Positions 59,807 through 64,000 of a stretch of 64,000 nt of DNA are shown one piece after another. The stretch is from Pseudomonadota bacterium (lineage in GTDB: Bacteria; Pseudomonadota; Alphaproteobacteria; Rhizobiales; Xanthobacteraceae), in assembly GCA_023386885.1 (NCBI GenBank), contig JAEWIX010000025.1, positions 62,001-126,000 on the forward strand, written 5' to 3'. The notes beneath the pieces are model-generated. The model made no database searches. It was not told the DNA's origin and saw only the letters and a program-made list of their open reading frames with translations. Positions within the stretch are counted from its first letter, which is position 1, and every line of letters starts with the position of its first letter. A program made the translations under genes and the position numbers.

Positions 59807-59821
59807 ATATCGAAACGATAT
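59807..59821. promoter_or_regulatory. Candidate IclR operator 2 (dyad ATATCG-AAA-CGATAT)
   Basis: ATATCGAAACGATAT has perfect 6-bp arms with a 3-base centre. Its centre is 26 bp from that of the dyad at 59781, and it lies 53-67 bases before the IclR start. It may be a second IclR site of different sequence, or the AT-rich part of the promoter. Confidence 0.55.
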
Positions 59822-59873
59822 AAAGCAGGCCTTCGAGAGTCAAGCAAGAGTCAAAGACGGCAACCGCAGGACC

Positions 59874-60680
59874 ATGACGACAGACACCGCGACGACGGAC
59901 GACGCCTCGCCGGGGCCGCTCGGCCGCTACATGGACGTACTGGAACTGGTGGCCGCCTTCCCGGGCGCACTGACGCTCGGCGATGTCTCGTCGATGCTGG
60001 GCTTGCCTAAAACCACCGCACATCGATTGCTGAAAGGTCTGGTGAAAGCCGGCCTCGCCCGCGAAGCCGTCGGCGGCCGTGCTTACGATCTCGGCGAGCG
60101 CCTGACGCGGCTGGTGCATGCCACCGTCGACGACGACTGGCTGGCGACGCTGACCGGTCCGCATCTGCGGCAGATCATCGAAAGCTGGGGCGAGACCTGT
60201 TACCTGACCCGACTCGCCGGCGGGCGCGTCGTCGTCGCGGTGTCGCAATCGCCCGACGTGCGCTGGCGCGGCTACGTGCAGCCCGGCATCGAAATGCCAG
60301 TCAACGCGGCGGCGTCGGCGAAAGCCATCATGGCCTATCAGGACGATGCGACCTTGGCGCAGGCACTGGCGCAACCGTTGCCGATCGTCACCGCCAACAC
60401 CCGCAACGATTCGGCCTGGGTGACGTCGGAATTGGAAGCGGTGCGCGAACGCGGCTACGCCACCTGCATCGGCGAGATCGACGAGGGCCTCGCGGCGATC
60501 GCCGTTCCAGTCACGCTGCCGGACGGCATGGTGCTGCATGCGCTGGCGATGACGGGACCATTGCAGCGGATCATGAACGAGCGGCTGCCGGAACGCATCG
60601 ACGCGCTCAACGCCACCGGCGCGGCACTCGCGAAAGCACTGGCACTCGGCGCGAAGATCCGCGAGCGCGGGGCGGCGTGA
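59874..60680 (+). CDS. IclR-family regulator divergent from the aminotransferase-hyuBA operon
   Basis: The 268-residue protein has the winged helix-turn-helix (TLGDVSSMLGLPKTTAHRLL) near residues 36-55 and a C-terminal GAF-like effector domain (SWGETCYLTRLAGGRVVVAV, PGIEMPVNAAASAKAIMAY). It is transcribed away from the operon and likely controls it through the dyads at 59781 and 59807. The start at 59874 (MTTDTATTDD) follows the dyads by 52 bases. It ends 9 bases from the convergent second IclR gene. Confidence 0.93.
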   Translation: MTTDTATTDDASPGPLGRYMDVLELVAAFPGALTLGDVSSMLGLPKTTAHRLLKGLVKAGLAREAVGGRAYDLGERLTRLVHATVDDDWLATLTGPHLRQIIESWGETCYLTRLAGGRVVVAVSQSPDVRWRGYVQPGIEMPVNAAASAKAIMAYQDDATLAQALAQPLPIVTANTRNDSAWVTSELEAVRERGYATCIGEIDEGLAAIAVPVTLPDGMVLHALAMTGPLQRIMNERLPERIDALNATGAALAKALALGAKIRERGAA

Positions 60681-60689
60681 TACGCAGCG

Positions 60690-61412
60690 TTACGCCGCCT
60701 GCCCGGCGACACGCCCCATCGCATCGTTGCGGCCGCCGAGCGCGTGGGTGAGGCGCAATGCGCCTTGCAGCACCTGCGCGGTCATCGATGCGATCGTCTC
60801 CGGTGTGAAACGCGGCTTGGGACCGGACACCGACAGTGCGCCGACCAATCGACCGTCGGCGCCGAACACCGGCGCGGCGATGCCGGCGCAATCCGGATCG
60901 CGCTCGCCGAACGACAGCGCAACAAAGGTTTCACGAATACGATTGAAGGACTCGCCCTCGGCGCCGTCGAACGCCAGGATAACCTTTCCTGCGGCGCCGC
61001 GATCCAGCGGCAGCAGCGCGCCGGCCTCGACGCGGTCCAGCGTCGAATGCTGGGAATCGACGCGAAACACGCACAACCGTTGCTTCGCATCGTGCCGGAC
61101 ATGAAACGACGGGCTTTCGGTGCCGGCCGTCACGAGTTGGCGCAGCACCGGCATCACGTGATCGTAGAGGTGGTTGGCGCGCTGATAGACCGCGCCGAGC
61201 CGGAACGGCGTCGGCCCGAGATGATAGCGACCATCGGGTAGTTGCAGCACGTAGCCATGCGCCTGCAACGACGCGATCAGGCGCAGCAGCGTGCTCTTGT
61301 AGAAGCCGGTGCGGCGCGACAACGCCGCCAGCGTGAGCGCATTCGGTTCGCCGTCGAACGCCGACAGGATCGTCAGCGCGCGATCGACGGCGGCGACGCC
61401 CGGCGAGGCCAT
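60690..61412 (-). CDS. IclR-family regulator, last gene of the right-hand operon
   Basis: The 240-residue protein has the helix-turn-helix (VDRALTILSAFDGEPNALTL, then RTGFYKSTLLRLIASLQAHG) and an IclR effector domain (SPSFHVRHDAKQRLCVFRVD, LPLDRGAAGKVILAF). It is encoded 4 bases after the upstream dehydrogenase stop and so belongs to the right-hand operon rather than being divergent from it. An IclR gene at the 3' end of a catabolic operon suggests control of that operon or autoregulation. The ligand is unknown. Confidence 0.92.
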   Translation of the reverse strand: MASPGVAAVDRALTILSAFDGEPNALTLAALSRRTGFYKSTLLRLIASLQAHGYVLQLPDGRYHLGPTPFRLGAVYQRANHLYDHVMPVLRQLVTAGTESPSFHVRHDAKQRLCVFRVDSQHSTLDRVEAGALLPLDRGAAGKVILAFDGAEGESFNRIRETFVALSFGERDPDCAGIAAPVFGADGRLVGALSVSGPKPRFTPETIASMTAQVLQGALRLTHALGGRNDAMGRVAGQAA

Positions 61413-61416
61413 CGGA

Positions 61417-62313
61417 TCACTCCTTGGATGACGTGTCCGGCGCATCGATCAGTTTCGATATCACCGGAAAATAATTGTCTCCCGTGCCCGCGTCGATTGC
61501 CTCGCGGAAGATGTCGCCGACCAGCGTCGCGCCGCGCGGTTTGACGCCGACCTGCGAGGCGAGATCAAGCGCGTAGGACAAATCCTTCAGCGCATATTCG
61601 GTGGAGAAGGCCCGCAGCGGAAATTCGCCGGGCACGATCGCCTTCATGCCATGGTTGCGCAACGCGAAGCTATCCGCCGAGCCTTTCGACAAGGTCTCCA
61701 GCAGCAGCTTCGGCGCGACGCCGCTGCGCCGTGCGATGGCGGCAGCTTCCGCCAAAGCGTTCACCGTCTCGAACAGCACCATGTTGTTGAGGATCTTGGT
61801 TACCTGCCCGGCGCCGGTGCCGCCGCACAAGGTCACGTCGGTCGCGAAGTGGCGGATCAGCGGCTCGACCTGTGCGAATTGCGCATCCGTCGCGCCGACC
61901 ATGACGCTGAGCGTGCCATCCTGCGCCGCCTGACGGGTGCGCGCAATCGGCGCGTCGATCCATGTTGCGCCCTTCGCCGCGAGACGCTTGGCGAAATCGC
62001 GTGTCACGTCCACCGCCGAGGTGCCGAGATCGATCACGGTCTGGCTGTTGCCGATAGACGCGAGCAATCCGCCGTCGCTCTCCACCACGTTGCGCACGTG
62101 TTTCGCGCTGGGCAGGCAGAGGAAGATCACGTCGCTGCCCTTTACTGCGTCGGCCACCGAAAACGCGATGGCGCCGCCATCGGCGGCGATGCGCTGCAAC
62201 GGCTCGCTGGCGAGATCGAACGCCTTCACCGTGCGGCCGCTCTTGCGCACCAGGTTGCGGCAGATCGGCTCGCCCATGACGCCGAGCCCGATGAATCCGA
62301 TTGTGCCTGCCAT
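61417..62313 (-). CDS. 3-hydroxyisobutyrate dehydrogenase-type beta-hydroxyacid dehydrogenase
   Basis: The 298-residue NAD(P)-dependent enzyme starts AGTIGFIGLGVMGEPICRNL, a Rossmann fold with the beta-hydroxyacid dehydrogenase layout. Substrate- and catalysis-related segments are DAPIARTRQAAQDGTLSVMV and GGTGAGQVTKILNNM, where the lysine in VTKILNN is the expected catalytic residue. Members oxidise 3-hydroxyisobutyrate, tartronate semialdehyde and related acids. The operon also has an aldehyde dehydrogenase, an alpha/beta hydrolase and an SCP2-like protein, so a side route of a larger acid is likely. Substrate not determined. Confidence 0.9.
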   Translation of the reverse strand: MAGTIGFIGLGVMGEPICRNLVRKSGRTVKAFDLASEPLQRIAADGGAIAFSVADAVKGSDVIFLCLPSAKHVRNVVESDGGLLASIGNSQTVIDLGTSAVDVTRDFAKRLAAKGATWIDAPIARTRQAAQDGTLSVMVGATDAQFAQVEPLIRHFATDVTLCGGTGAGQVTKILNNMVLFETVNALAEAAAIARRSGVAPKLLLETLSKGSADSFALRNHGMKAIVPGEFPLRAFSTEYALKDLSYALDLASQVGVKPRGATLVGDIFREAIDAGTGDNYFPVISKLIDAPDTSSKE

Positions 62314-62325
62314 GATGTCGTTCTC

Positions 62326-63183
62326 CTAAGCCTTGTTGCGCGCGCGGATGTCGTCGAGCACCGGCGCGATGTAGCGGCGGAATTGGGCGGGGTTTTCGCT
62401 CATCGGGAAATGCCCGAGCGCCTGCATCACGCTTGCTTCCGCGCCCGCAATGCCCGCCGCCGTGCGCAGCGTGTCCTCCGGCGTGCACGAGAAATCGTAT
62501 TCGCCGGTGAGCAGATAGAGCGGGCATTCGCGCACGTCGATCGACGCGGTGCGGCCGCGCAGGTCGCCGTCGACGCGATAGAAATACAGGTCGCCCTTGA
62601 AGATGCCGGGGCCGCCCTGCTTGTAGCCCCACAGCGTTTCGTTGCGCGCCACCTCCGGACCCTGCGGCGCGATCAAGCCCGACACCAGCGCGGCACAGAC
62701 TTCGCCGCCGTGCACGTCGGGCCGGTTCAGCCACGCGGTGTCGTACCACGGCTGCTGAAAATCGGCCGCCTCCAATCCGATCAGCGCGCGAAACTCCTTG
62801 GCGTGATCGATGGCGAGGTTGAGCACGATACGACCGCCGATCGAGCAGCCCATCACCACCGGCTTCTCGAGATCGAGTGCCTTGCAGAAGGCGCGGATCG
62901 TCGCGGTGTAACTCGCGGTGGTCAGCCTGTATTCGGTGCCGTAGCCGCTGTCCGGCGGATTCGACTTGCCGTGCCACGGCATGTCGAAAGCGATGACGCG
63001 GAAATGTTTGGTGAACTCGGCGTCGGTCAGCAGATGCCGCCACTGCCGCGCGTCGGAGCCGGCGGTGTGCAGGCACACCAGCGGAATGCCCTCGCCGTTC
63101 TCCTCGAAATAGATGCGATTGGTCTCGCCGTCGATCTCGACATGGACGTAGCGGCCGACGATCGGTTCGATGAAAGCGCTCAT
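62326..63183 (-). CDS. Alpha/beta hydrolase
   Basis: The 285-residue protein has an alpha/beta hydrolase core: oxyanion stretch LVCLHTAGSDARQWRHLLTD, nucleophile elbow VVMGCSIGGRIVLN (Ser), acid in LLTGEYDFSCTPEDT, and His in QALGHFPMSENPAQF. The fold resembles C-C bond and ester hydrolases of aromatic and ring-cleavage pathways, but no family can be fixed. Its start overlaps the SCP2-like stop by four bases (ATGA). It sits 12 bases before the dehydrogenase gene. A role in opening or hydrolysing an intermediate is plausible. Confidence 0.88.
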   Translation of the reverse strand: MSAFIEPIVGRYVHVEIDGETNRIYFEENGEGIPLVCLHTAGSDARQWRHLLTDAEFTKHFRVIAFDMPWHGKSNPPDSGYGTEYRLTTASYTATIRAFCKALDLEKPVVMGCSIGGRIVLNLAIDHAKEFRALIGLEAADFQQPWYDTAWLNRPDVHGGEVCAALVSGLIAPQGPEVARNETLWGYKQGGPGIFKGDLYFYRVDGDLRGRTASIDVRECPLYLLTGEYDFSCTPEDTLRTAAGIAGAEASVMQALGHFPMSENPAQFRRYIAPVLDDIRARNKA

Positions 63184-63623
63184 GCCGCACCTCCGAAACC
63201 ATGCCGGCGCGGCAGCGCCAGAACATCCTTGAAATATTGCAGATGCGCGATGAAGGGATGCAGGTCGCCGGACAGCGTCGCCTCGCCGCGCTTGGTCAGC
63301 GACAGCAGATCGTGCCAGCCGGCCGGCGGCATCGGCTGCCAGTAGGCGGCCCACGCTTGCGACGAGGCGAGATAAGAAAAGCGCGACGAGCGCATCAAGA
63401 CCGGCGCGGGCGTCATGTCGACGATAGCGCCGGCGCGGATCGCGACGTGAAACGGCTGCACCGTCGGCCCGAACAGGCAGTCCACGTCGAGCAGGCGACC
63501 GCGCACCATCAACGCCGCATCGCGCGCGAGATAGTCGGGAATATGGCGGAAGGCTTCGATCACGGCCGCATCGGTAAAACTCACCGGCGGCCCCTTGCTG
63601 CGCTGTTCAGCAGATACGCTCAT
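63180..63623 (-). CDS. Small SCP2-like protein of the right-hand operon
   Basis: The 147-residue protein has no signal peptide. The segment MTPAPVLMRSSRFSYLASSQ and the last part (LSLTKRGEATLSGDLHPFIA, HLQYFKDVLALPR) resemble the strands and late helix of sterol carrier protein 2 (SCP2) domains, which bind lipids or acyl-CoA and often accompany degradation operons. The match is by pattern only, so the call is tentative. It lies 15 bases after the aldehyde dehydrogenase gene and overlaps the hydrolase start. Confidence 0.5.
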   Translation of the reverse strand: MSVSAEQRSKGPPVSFTDAAVIEAFRHIPDYLARDAALMVRGRLLDVDCLFGPTVQPFHVAIRAGAIVDMTPAPVLMRSSRFSYLASSQAWAAYWQPMPPAGWHDLLSLTKRGEATLSGDLHPFIAHLQYFKDVLALPRRHGFGGAA

Positions 63624-63638
63624 GATGTCCTCCCAGAT

Positions 63639-64000
63639 CTAGCTCGCGGCCTCAAGATTCCAGTACAGGCTTTTCACCTGCTGGTAGAGCCGCATGCCGC
63701 CGATACCCTTCTCGCGGCCGATGCCGCTGTTCTTGAAGCCGCCGAATGGTGTCGCGATGCTGAGTTGCTTGTAGGTGTTGATCCACACCGTGCCGGCGTC
63801 GATGGCGCGGCCAACCCGCCACGCCTTGTTGTAGTCGGCGGTCCAGATACCGGCGGCGAGGCCATAGACTGTGTCGTTGGCCTGCGCGATCAGGTCGTCC
63901 TCGTCGTCGAACGGCAGCGCGCACAGCACCGGGCCGAAAATCTCCTCACGGCAGATCGTGGCCGTCATATCGAGGCCGGTGAAGATGGTGGGCGCATAGA
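63639..64000 (-). CDS. Aldehyde dehydrogenase, C-terminal part (cut by window end)
   Basis: About 120 residues are visible, and the frame runs through the window end. YAPTIFTGLDMTATICREEI and FGPVLCALPFDDEDDLIAQA are the family's late motifs, followed by YGLAAGIWTADYNKAW, GTVWINTYKQLSIATPFGGF and KNSGIGREKGIGGMRLYQQV. The nucleophile and NAD-binding regions lie outside. It is the first visible gene of the right-hand operon and 15 bases before the SCP2-like gene. Substrate cannot be inferred. Confidence 0.93.
   Translation of the reverse strand, partial: YAPTIFTGLDMTATICREEIFGPVLCALPFDDEDDLIAQANDTVYGLAAGIWTADYNKAWRVGRAIDAGTVWINTYKQLSIATPFGGFKNSGIGREKGIGGMRLYQQVKSLYWNLEAAS

Overview
The window is GC-rich chromosomal DNA of an alphaproteobacterium, most likely Nitrobacteraceae/Bradyrhizobiaceae (Bradyrhizobium, Afipia, Rhodopseudomonas and relatives). 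The support is the order chvG-hprK-EIIA-HPr, a short HprK, an alphaproteobacterial-type initiator tRNA, an Lrp-type regulator divergent from putA, LigD/Ku end joining, and palindromic intergenic repeats that I recall as typical of this family. No phage, insertion sequence, integrase or CRISPR array is visible. Genus and species cannot be fixed from the sequence alone.

Layout. 1-1503: tail of a ChvG-like sensor kinase and a regulatory phosphotransfer set (HPr kinase, EIIA, HPr). 1515-3035: threonine ammonia-lyase and initiator tRNA-Met, both minus strand. 3416-11163: redox and catabolic genes (coniferyl-aldehyde-type dehydrogenase, GMC oxidoreductase, CvpA-like protein, atypical SDR, MBL hydrolase, fumarylacetoacetase-family enzyme, GST). 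11402-14097: O6-alkylguanine transferase, PilZ protein, two small secreted basic proteins, a zincin. 14233-18627: leuD, malic enzyme, dihydroorotase. 18767-21171: divergent LysR / pirin-WrbA. 21289-23942: stress-type small proteins and a periplasmic S10 carboxypeptidase. 23993-27602: divergent ligD/ku. 27724-32534: HU, then putR/putA. 32541-38831: a 2096-residue glycine-rich autotransporter. 39034-41268: monomeric isocitrate dehydrogenase.

The right third is accessory catabolism. 41646-51921 is one minus-strand locus: LacI regulator, FAD-linked oxidase, FGGY kinase, a complete CUT1-type ABC importer, an SDR and a GldA-like dehydrogenase. It looks like uptake and oxidation/phosphorylation of a polyol or sugar, and it carries a candidate LacI operator. 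52468-54543 is a stand-alone paaZ behind a PaaR-like dyad. 54648-59734 is an aminotransferase-HyuB-HyuA operon divergent from an IclR gene, with two 15-bp dyads in the shared promoter. 60690-64000 is a second operon (aldehyde dehydrogenase cut by the window end, SCP2-like protein, alpha/beta hydrolase, beta-hydroxyacid-dehydrogenase-type enzyme, IclR). Together these suggest degradation of a cyclic amide, hydantoin or amino compound, but the substrate cannot be read from the sequence.

The points most worth a second look are the HyuAB/aminotransferase locus with paired dyads, the polyol-type operon with its oxidase and operator, the paaZ operator, the repeat-built autotransporter with a perfect hairpin upstream, and short tandem 12-13 bp repeats just before the ribosome binding sites of two catabolic genes.
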